Origin: Ceratopteris richardii
Taxonomy: Eukaryota; Streptophyta; Polypodiopsida; Polypodiales; Pteridaceae
Assembly: GCA_020310875.1 (NCBI GenBank)
Contig: CM035406.1
Location: forward strand, 81,160,355-81,224,354
Direction: 5' to 3'
Length of the DNA stretch: 64,000 nucleotides
The stretch's first letter is position 1; each line of letters opens with the position of its first letter. Positions 35,701-46,545 of this stretch are shown in pieces. Position numbers and translations under genes: made by a program. The notes beneath the pieces are model-generated. The model was not told the origin of the DNA, did not search any database, and saw only the letters and a program-made list of their open reading frames with translations.

Positions 35701-36998
35701 ATGACCTTGTAACCTTGCTTAGGGTTCTCCACAAAGCATCCACCTTTGTTGAACCTTACTTGATAGCCTCTTTCAACCATTTGCCCAACGGACACCAAGT
35801 TCTTTGTGATGGTAGGTACATGCAAGACATCCTTGAGACATCTTCCTTCCTCCTTGTCATCCAAAGCTACATCTCCAACATGGGAGATCTCATGGGCTGT
35901 ATCATCACCTGTTTCTACATGTCCTTTACCTTTGGGAACATGTAGATTAGTAAACCAAGAAGCATTGCAACTCATATGGTTGCTACATCCACTATCAATA
36001 TACCAAGTGTTATCTACTTTGCTTGAATTCCCATTCATGTGCATCATCAAGAGATTGTCATTTTCTGAACTTGTAGAAGCATAATTACCTTGGCCTTTGT
36101 ATGAAGAACCTTGATTATAGTTCCTTTGGTTTCCTCCTTGGTAGCAATCTCTAGCATAGTGGCCAAACTTGCCACATATGTAACATCCTTCGCCATCTTG
36201 ATTCCTGTTTTGTTGATGTCGTCCTCCTCTTCCTCTTGATCTTCCTCTCCCTCTTTGTGATGAGGTGCCTTGGTCATGTCCTTGATTTCTTGAGTGGCCT
36301 TGCCTTCCTCCAAACCTTCCTTTGCCCCTTCCTTGTCCTTGTCTTCCTTTGCCCCTTTGATTACCTGCATAGAAAACTTGTGCATCTTTGCTTTTAGTTG
36401 AACTTCCACCTATGTTCATTTCTTCGGTGACCATGAGAGCAACCAATTGCTCAAAATCGGGAAGATTATCCCTTACATAAACTGAAGTGGTAAAGGGTTT
36501 CCACTTCTCATCATCTCTCAAACCATTGAGAGTATAAGCCACAAGATCGTCATCGTCTACGTGGCTTCCAATGGATCCCAATGCATCTGATAACTCCTTG
36601 ACCTTAAGTATGTAGTCATTTATGCTACTCCCTGAGCTCTTCCTAAGGTTGTTGAGCTCATTCTTGAGTTGGATCTTCCTTGCTTTGGTGCTTGTTGAAT
36701 AAAGCCTTTCAAGTGTCTCCCATACCTTCATGCTTGAATCCAGGTCTTGGATATGGCCGATCATGCTATTGCTAATGTGTTGGGAAAGAATAAAGATAAC
36801 CCTCTTGTCTCTTTCATTCCATTCCCTAAAGGCCCTTCTCTGGTCATTGGTTGGATTCTCATCCAACCTAGGTCTTGGTTCACTTCCACTAATCAACCCC
36901 CAAAGGCCCTTGCCCATAAGATAGTTGGAGACCCTAAATCTCCATGGTTGATAGTTACCTTTGTCTAGCTTTTCAATTTGAGTGTTGAAGTCTCCCAT
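32775..36998 (-). CDS. Copia gag-pol polyprotein, copy A (intact, 1407 codons)
   Basis: Uninterrupted frame of normal length for a Ty1/Copia element, probably of the Tork-like group. Gag core is residues 10-200, an Arg/Gly-rich stretch follows, and the zinc knuckle CYICGKFGHYARDC is at 272-285. Protease has WYIDSGCSNH near 335. Integrase has its zinc motif from 471 to 509 and catalytic residues at about D536 (HTDVWGP), D599 (RSDGGGEY) and E635 (GVAERKNR). RT has LDIKNAFLNG near 1008 and YVDD near 1094-1097. RNase H has D1258 (YSDADWAG), E1299 (SSTEAEYRAL) and the CDNMSSI motif. The frame ends 28 bases before the purine tract. With LTRs, primer site and tract present, this copy could encode working proteins. 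Differences from B and D include I for T in the GTYIKK segment, T for K before VIGNKW, and a tyrosine codon where B and D have a stop. Confidence 0.95.
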   Translation of the reverse strand: MGDFNTQIEKLDKGNYQPWRFRVSNYLMGKGLWGLISGSEPRPRLDENPTNDQRRAFREWNERDKRVIFILSQHISNSMIGHIQDLDSSMKVWETLERLYSTSTKARKIQLKNELNNLRKSSGSSINDYILKVKELSDALGSIGSHVDDDDLVAYTLNGLRDDEKWKPFTTSVYVRDNLPDFEQLVALMVTEEMNIGGSSTKSKDAQVFYAGNQRGKGRQGQGRGKGRFGGRQGHSRNQGHDQGTSSQRGRGRSRGRGGRHQQNRNQDGEGCYICGKFGHYARDCYQGGNQRNYNQGSSYKGQGNYASTSSENDNLLMMHMNGNSSKVDNTWYIDSGCSNHMSCNASWFTNLHVPKGKGHVETGDDTAHEISHVGDVALDDKEEGRCLKDVLHVPTITKNLVSVGQMVERGYQVRFNKGGCFVENPKQGYKVIARGKKQGRLFTLEVNSHSTQHVYFTYGNKRISELDLWHKRIGHINIQRMKEMQFKRLVEGLPNFQGQGMKHLCESCQLGKQARLPFKKSGYISQHPLELIHTDVWGPTKEQSIGGNKYFVTFIDDCTRMVWVYFIKNKSDVFTCFKAFKAMVEKEIGTYIKKLRSDGGGEYFSNEFSDFLMDQGIKRQVTCRYTPQQNGVAERKNRYIAEIARAMLNEMNVPNMFWSDAANTAVYLMNRAPTSGIHGLTPYQAYYGKKPDLSHLKIFGCTCYVHVPSELRHKLQPKAEKCVFLGYSNDHKGYRCLNPNTKDLRISRDVAFDELLPWYKKYDCMQDYEEEKHGHDEEQIDLELSGPRCSINEDSSSMNSPWRGRSSSSYEAQSINKGKATLVELDEEGNEVEDDEGHMTEKEATSKKEIKFPRQRRFIPPKGEERKSSRVKYPTQRFTYDSYMATHYAYMNKVVEDHEPDCYEDASRYTEWKEAMQEEIDALEENQTWTLVPKKENMTVIGNKWVYKVKRNSDGSISRFKARLVAKGFAQTYGVDFEETFSPVAKMSTIRTLIAMAASKGWKLFQLDIKNAFLNGDLEEEVYMEQPLGFVHKEFPHHVCRLKKALYGLKQAPRAWNQRLVDYLIKCGYNQCKADPSLFIKQRGELVVYMCVYVDDLIITGNDTKGIEEIKAKLGKEFRISDLGDLRYFLGIEVVYKEEGIMLIQRKYILDLLERFGMLHCKPISNPMEVNVKLSSIDGEPLEDVTLYRSIVGSFNYATITRPDIAYGVGVLSQFMHSPRTTHLQAARRMLRYLKATINEGLFYSFDDDMQVKAYSDADWAGSKEDRRSTSGYLVMLGSKIISWISKKQPTVALSSTEAEYRALAQVTCELMWIKKLFMELNLQVDTYPIFCDNMSSIHLASNPVYHARTKHIEVHYHFIREKVISKEVSVHHIGTKDQVADMFTKALDGMKISKFKQCINMKELG

Positions 36999-37246
36999 AT
37001 TTAGTCTTTGATACTTGACCTAGCCCTTGGCTAATGCTCCAATGTGTGTAAAATGAAAATGAGGCTCTGAGGTTACCTCAATCCAAAGCTTTCCTTAGAT
37101 GGACACCTTGTGCTCTTGCAAATTTGAGTAGAATAGCTCCCCCTTGATGTGAGCTACCTCCAAGAAGCTTTTGTTGATGCAACTCTTCAACCACCAACTC
37201 CAAGAGGTCTTCTTGCTTGTATGTGATACCTCCAAGATGCCCAAAT
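36999..37246 (-). other. Copia copy A leader
   Basis: Short untranslated stretch between primer site and gag ATG. Equivalent stretches follow each copy. No gene. Confidence 0.75.
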
Positions 37247-37258
37247 GCTCTGATACCA
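37247..37258 (-). other. Copia copy A primer-binding site (tRNA-iMet)
   Basis: The minus strand reads TGGTATCAGAGC one base after the LTR, complementary to initiator-Met tRNA. Identical sites: B 42767-42778, C 45498-45509, D 51018-51029. Confidence 0.93.
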
Positions 37259-37259
37259 C

Positions 37260-38266
37260 TGATGGGGGAAGTATCTCAACCCCTAAGCAACGATGAAGCG
37301 CGAATGACCTCCACAGGTATCCTTCTTTGACCTCTGCACACCAAAAATGCTCTTACTCAGAGCTTATGCAGAGAACTCCAGTGAGCTTTTGTAGAACCTG
37401 TAGTAGACACCAAGGGCTTTCCAACAAAACAAATTTCACTTGAAATGGATGCTTACACAAAGAGAAACAATGTCTACAACATGAGCTAGTTGAATGCTCA
37501 CAACTGCTAGTCAAGCAGAGACCTCACTTCACTCCAGCAAACTTTTCTCAAAGATTATACCGAGAATGAATCTCAAACTTAAGTCAACTTTAGAGGACTC
37601 TAATAGCTACCCAATGACACCAAAATCATAGCAAATGGATACATAGAGAAGGAGAACCAGCCCTTACAATAGAGAGCAAAATATTTCCAACAGAGCCTAC
37701 ACAAAGAGAGAGATATCAATCACACAACTTCACTAAAATGAATGTTGCTCCCAGCTTACTCAGAGAATGCTCCAGAGAATTGGTAAGCATAAAATAGACT
37801 CTTATAGCTATTCAATGAGACAAGAATTACATCAAATGGATACCATATGAGGGAGAACCAATGCTAACAACTCAGGGGTAGAGAGTTGCAACACTGCCTG
37901 CGCACACACATAGATATGCCTACTAAAAGAAAACAAACAAGCAAGCAAGGGGGTTGCTTAAGCAAGGGGCTTGCTTATCACAACTCCAGCACTTAGTGCT
38001 CACTTTACATGAGCTAAAACTCCAAGAAGATGGCCCAAAAGAAGTCGGGATACATGCTCCTTTTATAGTGAGAGGTGTGCCCCTAAAATCTAGGAACTAC
38101 CTTTCCAAATCAGCCTCCTAACTTGGAGGAATTAGTTGAGATGACTTGGGGAGTGGTTGAGTGACTTTTCTTGATGGAATCTCGTGGCTTTTGGCTTCCT
38201 TTGATTGCTCCACATGTCCATAAAAGATTCCCCACGAAGTTTTAGCTTGAAGCTTGACTTTTAACA
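37260..38266 (-). repeat. Copia LTR2 (shared: 5' of A, 3' of B)
   Basis: 1007 bp. It carries the inner-group variants (an extra A in GTAGAACCTG, ACCGAG, TATTCAA, AACTCC, CGAAGTTTT). TATA-like motif on the minus strand at 38068-38059, which would drive copy A. Confidence 0.95.
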
Positions 38267-38294
38267 CTCCCCCTCAAGCTTCAATTCTTCATCC

Positions 38295-41200
38295 TCATCC
38301 AAGCTCCTTCATGTTGATGCATTGCTTGAATTTTGAAATCTTCATCCCATCCAAAGCCTTTGTAAACATGTCCGCAACTTGGTCCTTAGTACCAATATGA
38401 TGTACTGAAACTTCCTTGGATATCACCTTTTCCCTTATGAAGTGATAGTGCACTTCAATATGCTTGGTTCTAGCATGATAGACAGGGTTCGATGCTAGAT
38501 GAATGCTACTCATGTTGTCACAAAAAATTGGATATGTGTCAACCTGCAAATTAAGCTCCATAAATAACTTCTTAATCCACATTAGCTCACATGTGACTTG
38601 AGCCAAAGCTCTATACTCAGCCTCGGTGGAAGATAATGCCACCGTGGGTTGCTTCTTTGAAATCCATGAGATGATCTTGCTACCTAGCATGACTAGGTAA
38701 CCACTTGTACTCCTTCTATCTTCCTTCGAACCGGCCCAATCGGCATCGGAATAAGCTTTGACCTGCATATCATCATCAAATGAGTAGAACAATCCTTCAT
38801 TTATAGTGGCTTTGAGATATCGCAACATTCTTCTTGCAGCTTGCAAGTGTGTAGTCCTTGGACTATGCATAAATTGTGATAACACTCCAACTCCATATGC
38901 TATGTCAGGCCTGGTTATTGTGGCATAATTGAAAGAGCCTACAATAGATCGATACAAAGTTACATCCTCTAATGGCTCTCCATCAATGGAGCTTAGCTTT
39001 ACATTAACTTCCATGGGATTTGAAATAGGCTTGCAATGTAGCATCCCAAACCTCTCAAGTAGGTCTAGAATATACTTCCTTTGTATGAGCATAATACCTT
39101 CTTCTTTGTATACAACTTCAATGCCAAGAAAATACCTAAGATCTCCAAGATCAGAGATCCTAAACTCCTTTCCAAGCTTTGCCTTGATCTCCTCAATGCC
39201 CTTTGTATCATTACCTGTAATGATAAGATCATCTACATACACACACATGTAGACCACAAGTTCTCCTCTTTGTTTGATGAAGAGAGATGGATCCGCCTTG
39301 CATTGATTGTAACCACATTTGATCAAATAGTCCACCAATCTTTGGTTCCAAGCCCTTGGAGCTTGCTTTAGGCCATAAAGTGCCTTCTTCAACCTACAAA
39401 CATGATGTGGAAACTCTTTATGAACAAAACCTAGTGGTTGCTCCATTTATACCTCTTCTTCCAAGTCTCCATTGAGAAAGGCATTCTTGATATCCAATTG
39501 GAAGAGCTTCCATCCTTTGCTAGCAGCCATTGCAATGAGTGTCCTAATGGTGCTCATCTTTGCCACGGGGCTGAATGTCTCTTCAAAGTCCACTCCATAG
39601 GTTTGTGCAAAACCCTTGGCCACCAATCTTGCTTTGAACCTAGAAATAGATCCATCTGAATTCCTCTTTACTTTATACACCCACTTATTACCTATTACCT
39701 TCATGTTCTCCTTCTTGGGCACTAGAGTCCATGTTTGATTTTCCTCAAGTGCGTCGATCTCTTCTTGCATTGCCTCTTTCCATTCGGTGTACCTGCTTGC
39801 ATCTTCATAGCAATCGGGCTCATGATCTTCTACTACTTTGTTCATATATGCATAATGTGTTGCCATGTATGAATCATAAGTAAACCTTTGAGTTGGATAC
39901 TTAACTCTAGAAGACTTCCTTTCTTCACCTTTTGGAGGAATAAACCTCCTTTGCCTTGGGAACTTGATCTCTTTCTTTGACGTGGCTTCTTTCTCCGTCA
40001 TGTGTCCTTCATCATCTTCAACTTCATTACCTTCTTCATCCAACTCCACCAATGTTGCTTTGCCTTTGTTGATTGATTGTGCTTCATAGCTTGATGAAGA
40101 TCTCCCCCTCCATGGTGAGTTCATGCTTGAACTATCTTCATTGATGGAACACCTTGGGCCGCTTAGCTCTAGGTCGATTTGTTCTTCATCATGTCCATGC
40201 TTTTCTTCTTCATAGTCCTGCATACAATCATACTTCTTATACCAAGGGAGTAGCTCATCAAATGCTACATCCCTTGATATCCTCAAGTCCTTTGTATTTG
40301 GGTTGAGGCACCTGTAACCTTTATGATCATTTGAATATCCTAGAAACACACACTTTTCTGCCTTTGGTTGTAGCTTGTGCCTCAATTCACTTGGCACATG
40401 TACATAACAAGTACATCCAAATATCTTCAAGTGGGAAAGATCAGGTTTCTTACCATAATAGGCTTGATATGGTGTCAAGCCATGGATCCCTGAGGTAGGA
40501 GCCCTATTCATTAGATACACGGCGGTATTTGCTGCATCACTCCAAAACATGTTAGGTACATTCATCTCATTAAGCATTGCTCTAGCGATCTCGGCAATGT
40601 ATCTATTCTTTCTCTCTGCTACTCCATTTTGTTGGGGTGTGTACCTGCATGTTACTTGCCTCTTGATGCCTTGATCCATTAAAAAATCAGAAAACTCATT
40701 TGAGAAATATTCTCCCCCTCCATCGGACCTTAGCTTCTTGATATATGTACCTGTTTCCTTCTCTACCATTGCCTTGAATGCTTTGAAACATGTAAACACA
40801 TCTGATTTGTTTTTGATGAAATAAACCCAAACCATCCTTGTGCAATCATCTATAAAAGTGACAAAGTACTTGTTACCTCCAATGGATTGCTCTTTCGTTG
40901 GCCCCCACACATCTGTATGTATCAACTCCAATGGATGTTGGCTTATGTAGCCACTCTTCTTGAATGGAAGTCTCGCTTGCTTCCCTAGTTGACAAGATTC
41001 ACATAAATGCTTCATACCTTGTCCTTGGAAGTTGGGAAGACCTTCAACCAGCCTCTTGAATTGCATTTCCTTCATTCTTTGTATGTTGATGTGACCTATC
41101 CTCTTGTGCCACAAGTCCAACTCCGAAATCCTCTTGTTTCCATATGTGAAGTAGACATGTTGAGTAGAATGAGAATTTACCTCCAAAGTGAAGAGTCTCC

Positions 41201-42518
41201 CTTGCTTCTTTCCTCTTGCTATGACCTTGTAACCTTGCTTAGGGTTCTCCACAAAGCATCCACCTTTGTTGAACCTTACTTGATAGCCTCTTTCAACCAT
41301 TTGCCCAACGGACACCAAGTTCTTTGTGATGGTAGGTACATGCAAGACATCCTTGAGACATCTTCCTTCCTCCTTGTCATCCAAAGCTACATCTCCAACA
41401 TGGGAGATCTCATGGGCTGTATCATCACCTGTTTCTACATGTCCTTTACCTTTGGGAACATGTAGATTAGTAAACCAAGAAGCATTGCAACTCATATGGT
41501 TGCTACATCCACTATCAATATACCAAGTGTTATCTACTTTGCTTGAATTCCCATTCATGTGCATCATCAAGAGATTGTCATTTTCTGAACTTGTAGAAGC
41601 ATAATTACCTTGGCCTTTGTATGAAGAACCTTGATTATAGTTCCTTTGGTTTCCTCCTTGGTAGCAATCTCTAGCATAGTGGCCAAACTTGCCACATATG
41701 TAACATCCTTCGCCATCTTGATTCCTGTTTTGTTGATGTCGTCCTCCTCTTCCTCTTGATCTTCCTCTCCCTCTTTGTGATGAGGTGCCTTGGTCATGTC
41801 CTTGATTTCTTGAGTGGCCTTGCCTTCCTCCAAACCTTCCTTTGCCCCTTCCTTGTCCTTGTCTTCCTTTGCCCCTTTGATTACCTGCATAGAAAACTTG
41901 TGCATCTTTGCTTTTAGTTGAACTTCCACCTATGTTCATTTCTTCGGTGACCATGAGAGCAACCAATTGCTCAAAATCGGGAAGATTATCCCTTACATAA
42001 ACTGAAGTGGTAAAGGGTTTCCACTTCTCATCATCTCTCAAACCATTGAGAGTATAAGCCACAAGATCGTCATCGTCTACGTGGCTTCCAATGGATCCCA
42101 ATGCATCTGATAACTCCTTGACCTTAAGTATGTAGTCATTTATGCTACTCCCTGAGCTCTTCCTAAGGTTGTTGAGCTCATTCTTGAGTTGGATCTTCCT
42201 TGCTTTGGTGCTTGTTGAATAAAGCCTTTCAAGTGTCTCCCATACCTTCATGCTTGAATCCAGGTCTTGGATATGGCCGATCATGCTATTGCTAATGTGT
42301 TGGGAAAGAATAAAGATAACCCTCTTGTCTCTTTCATTCCATTCCCTAAAGGCCCTTCTCTGGTCATTGGTTGGATTCTCATCCAACCTAGGTCTTGGTT
42401 CACTTCCACTAATCAACCCCCAAAGGCCCTTGCCCATAAGATAGTTGGAGACCCTAAATCTCCATGGTTGATAGTTACCTTTGTCTAGCTTTTCAATTTG
42501 AGTGTTGAAGTCTCCCAT
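38295..42518 (-). pseudogene. Copia gag-pol, copy B (one nonsense codon)
   Basis: Same 1407-codon polyprotein as copy A, but codon 1024 is TAA (39447-39449) where copy A has TAC. This splits it into 1023 N-terminal codons (39450-42518) and a 383-codon remainder (38295-39446). The break lies just after LEEEV in RT, so gag, protease and integrase would still be made but RT and RNase H would not. No other stop is present. Copy D carries the identical mutation. Confidence 0.95.
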
Positions 42519-42779
42519 ATTTAGTCTTTGATACTTGACCTAGCCCTTGGCTAATGCTCCAATGTGTGTAAAATGAAAATGAGGCTCTGAGGTTACCTCA
42601 ATCCAAAGCTTTCCTTAGATGGACACCTTGTGCTCTTGCAAATTTGAGTAGAATAGCTCCCCCTTGATGTGAGCTACCTCCAAGAAGCTTTTGTTGATGC
42701 AACTCTTCAACCACCAACTCCAAGAGGTCTTCTTGCTTGTATGTGATACCTCCAAGATGCCCAAATGCTCTGATACCAC

Positions 42780-43674
42780 TGATGGGGGAAGTATCTCAAC
42801 CCCTAAGCAACGATGAAGCGCGAATGACCTCCACAGGTATCCTTCTTTGACCTCTGCACACCAAAAATGCTCTTACTCAGAGCTTATGCAGAGAACTCCA
42901 GTGAGCTTTTGTAGAACCTGTAGTAGACACCAAGGGCTTTCCAACAAAACAAATTTCACTTGAAATGGATGCTTACACAAAGAGAAACAATGTCTACAAC
43001 ATGAGCTAGTTGAATGCTCACAACTGCTAGTCAAGCAGAGACCTCACTTCACTCCAGCAAACTTTTCTCAAAGATTATACCGAGAATGAATCTCAAACTT
43101 AAGTCAACTTTAGAGGACTCTAATAGCTACCCAATGACACCAAAATCATAGCAAATGGATACATAGAGAAGGAGAACCAGCCCTTACAATAGAGAGCAAA
43201 ATATTTCCAACAGAGCCTACACAAAGAGAGAGATATCAATCACACAACTTCACTAAAATGAATGTTGCTCCCAGCTTACTCAGAGAATGCTCCAGAGAAT
43301 TGGTAAGCATAAAATAGACTCTTATAGCTATTCAATGAGACAAGAATTACATCAAATGGATACCATATGAGGGAGAACCAATGCTAACAACTCAGGGGTA
43401 GAGAGTTGCAACACTGCCTGCGCACACACATAGATATGCCTACTAAAAGAAAACAAACAAGCAAGCAAGGGGGTTGCTTAAGCAAGGGGCTTGCTTATCA
43501 CAACTCCAGCACTTAGTGCTCACTTTACATGAGCTAAAACTCCAAGAAGATGGCCCAAAAGAAGTCGGGATACATGCTCCTTTTATAGTGAGAGGTGTGC
43601 CCCTAAAATCTAGGAACTACCTTTCCAAATCAGCCTCTTTTCGTTGGACAATTAGTTGAGATGACTTGGGGAGT
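42780..43674 (-). repeat. Copia LTR3, truncated (5' of B, remnant of C)
   Basis: Matches LTR2 through about 43637, then shows a cluster of differences, and its last recognisable LTR bases are at about 43674. The remaining 118 or so bases and the purine tract of copy C are missing. It still has the complete end that copy B needs as a 5' LTR. Confidence 0.9.
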
Positions 43675-45249
43675 TGGCTTTGAGCCACTCTTCTTGAATG
43701 GAAGTCTGGCTTGGCTTCCCTTTTGACAAGATGTCCATAAATGCTTCATACCTTGTCCTTGGAAGTTGGGAAGACCTTCAACCAGCCTCTTGAATTGCAT
43801 TTCCTTCATTCTTTGAATGTTGATATCACCTTATCCCTTGTGCCACAAGTGCAACTCCGAAATCCTCTTTCCATATGTGAAGTAGACATGTTGAGTAGAA
43901 TGAGAATTTACCTCCAAAGTGAAGAGTCTCCCTTGCTTCTTTCCTCATGCTATGACCTTGTAACCTTGCTTAGGGTTCTCCACAAAGCATCCACCTTTGT
44001 TGAACCTTACTTGATAGCCTCTTTCAACCATTTGCCCAACGGACACCAAGTTCTTTGTGATGGTAGGTACATGCAAGACATCCTTGAGACATCTTCCTTC
44101 CTCCTTGTCATCCAAAGCTACATCTCCAACATGGGAGATCTCATGGGCTGTATCATCACCTGTTTCTACATGTCCTTTACCTTTGGGAACATGTAGATTA
44201 GTAAACCAAGAAGCATTGCAACTCATATGGTTGCTACATCCACTATCAATATACCAAGTGTTATCTACTTTGCTTGAATTCCCATTCATGTGCATCATCA
44301 AGAGATTGTCATTTTCTGAACTTGTAGAAGCATAATTACCTTGGCCTTTGTATGAAGAACCTTGATTATAGTTCCTTTGGTTTCCTCCTTGGTAGCAATC
44401 TCTAGCATAGTGGCCAAACTTGCCACATATGTAACATCCTTCGCCATCTTGATTCCTGTTTTGTTGATGTCGTCCTCCTCTTCCTCTTGATCTTCCTCTC
44501 CCTCTTTGTGATGAGGTGCCTTGGTCATGTCCTTGATTTCTTGAGTGGCCTTGCCTTCCTCCAAACCTTCCTTTGCCCCTTCCTTGTCCTTGTCTTCCTT
44601 TGCCCCTTTGATTACCTGCATAGAAAACTTGTGCATCTTTGCTTTTAGTTGAACTTCCACCTATGTTCATTTCTTCGGTGACCATGAGAGCAACCAATTG
44701 CTCAAAATCGGGAAGATTATCCCTTACATAAATTGAAGTGGTAAAGGGTTTCCACTTCTCATCATCTCTCAAACCATTGAGAGTATAAGCCACAAGATCG
44801 TCATCGTCTACGTGGCTTCCAATGGATCCCAATGCATCTGATAACTCCTTGACCTTAAGTATGTAGTCATTTATGCTACTCCCTGAGCTCTTCCTAAGGT
44901 TGTTGAGCTCATTCTTGAGTTGGATCTTCCTTGCTTTGGTGCTTGTTGAATAAAGCCTTTCAAGTGTCTCCCATACCTTCATGCTTGAATCCAGGTCTTG
45001 GATATGGCCGATCATGCTATTGCTAATGTGTTGGGAAAGAATAAAGATAACCCTCTTGTCTCTTTCATTCCATTCCCTAAAGGCCCTTCTCTGGTCATTG
45101 GTTGGATTCTCATCCAACCTAGGTCTTGGTTCACTTCCACTAATCAACCCCCAAAGGCCCTTGCCCATAAGATAGTTGGAGACCCTAAATCTCCATGGTT
45201 GATAGTTACCTTTGTCTAGCTTTTCAATTTGAGTGTTGAAGTCTCCCAT
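43675..45249 (-). pseudogene. Copia gag-pol, copy C (internally deleted)
   Basis: Only gag, protease and the start of integrase remain. The open part is 43945-45249 (434 codons), ending at a TGA just after GYKVIA. A short diverged piece of the integrase zinc region runs down to 43675, where it joins LTR3. About 2789 bases (rest of integrase, RT, RNase H, purine tract and LTR end) are absent compared with A, B and D. Differences from the other copies cluster between 43638 and 43960. Gag has an I in TTSIYVRD where the others have V. Confidence 0.93.
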
Positions 45250-45510
45250 ATTTAGTCTTTGATACTTGACCTAGCCCTTGGCTAATGCTCCAATGTGTGT
45301 AAAATGAAAATGAGGCTCTGAGGTTACCTCAATCCAAAGCTTTCCTTAGATGGACACCTTGTGCTCTTGCAAATTTGAGTAGAATAGCTCCCCCTTGATG
45401 TGAGCTACCTCCAAGAAGCTTTTGTTGATGCAACTCTTCAACCACCAACTCCAAGAGGTCTTCTTGCTTGTATGTGATACCTCCAAGATGCCCAAATGCT
45501 CTGATACCAC

Positions 45511-46517
45511 TGATGGGGGAAGTATCTCAACCCCTAAGCAACGATGAAGCGCGAATGACCTCCACAGGTATCCTTCTTTGACCTCTGCACACCAAAAATG
45601 CTCTTACTCAGAGCTTATGCAGAGAACTCCAGTGAGCTTTTGTAGAACCTGTAGTAGACACCAAGGGCTTTCCAACAAAACAAATTTCACTTGAAATGGA
45701 TGCTTACACAAAGAGAAACAATGTCTACAACATGAGCTAGTTGAATGCTCACAACTGCTAGTCAAGCAGAGACCTCACTTCACTCCAGCAAACTTTTCTC
45801 AAAGATTATACCGAGAATGAATCTCAAACTTAAGTCAACTTTAGAGGACTCTAATAGCTACCCAATGACACCAAAATCATAGCAAATGGATACATAGAGA
45901 AGGAGAACCAGCCCTTACAATAGAGAGCAAAATATTTCCAACAGAGCCTACACAAAGAGAGAGATATCAATCACACAACTTCACTAAAATGAATGTTGCT
46001 CCCAGCTTACTCAGAGAATGCTCCAGAGAATTGGTAAGCATAAAATAGACTCTTATAGCTATTCAATGAGACAAGAATTACATCAAATGGATACCATATG
46101 AGGGAGAACCAATGCTAACAACTCAGGGGTAGAGAGTTGCAACACTGCCTGCGCACACACATAGATATGCCTACTAAAAGAAAACAAACAAGCAAGCAAG
46201 GGGGTTGCTTAAGCAAGGGGCTTGCTTATCACAACTCCAGCACTTAGTGCTCACTTTACATGAGCTAAAACTCCAAGAAGATGGCCCAAAAGAAGTCGGG
46301 ATACATGCTCCTTTTATAGTGAGAGGTGTGCCCCTAAAATCTAGGAACTACCTTTCCAAATCAGCCTCCTAACTTGGAGGAATTAGTTGAGATGACTTGG
46401 GGAGTGGTTGAGTGACTTTTCTTGATGGAATCTCGTGGCTTTTGGCTTCCTTTGATTGCTCCACATGTCCATAAAAGATTCCCCACGAAGTTTTAGCTTG
46501 AAGCTTGACTTTTAACA
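45511..46517 (-). repeat. Copia LTR4 (shared: 5' of C, 3' of D)
   Basis: 1007 bp with the same inner-group variants as LTR2 and LTR3. TATA-like motif on the minus strand at 46319-46310. Confidence 0.95.
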
Positions 46518-46545
46518 CTCCCCCTCAAGCTTCAATTCTTCATCC

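Noticed and set aside
35487..35945. 152-codon plus-strand frame, repeated at 41007, 43741 and 49258
   Set aside because: Antisense shadow of the conserved minus-strand Copia polyprotein. Conservation follows the real gene.
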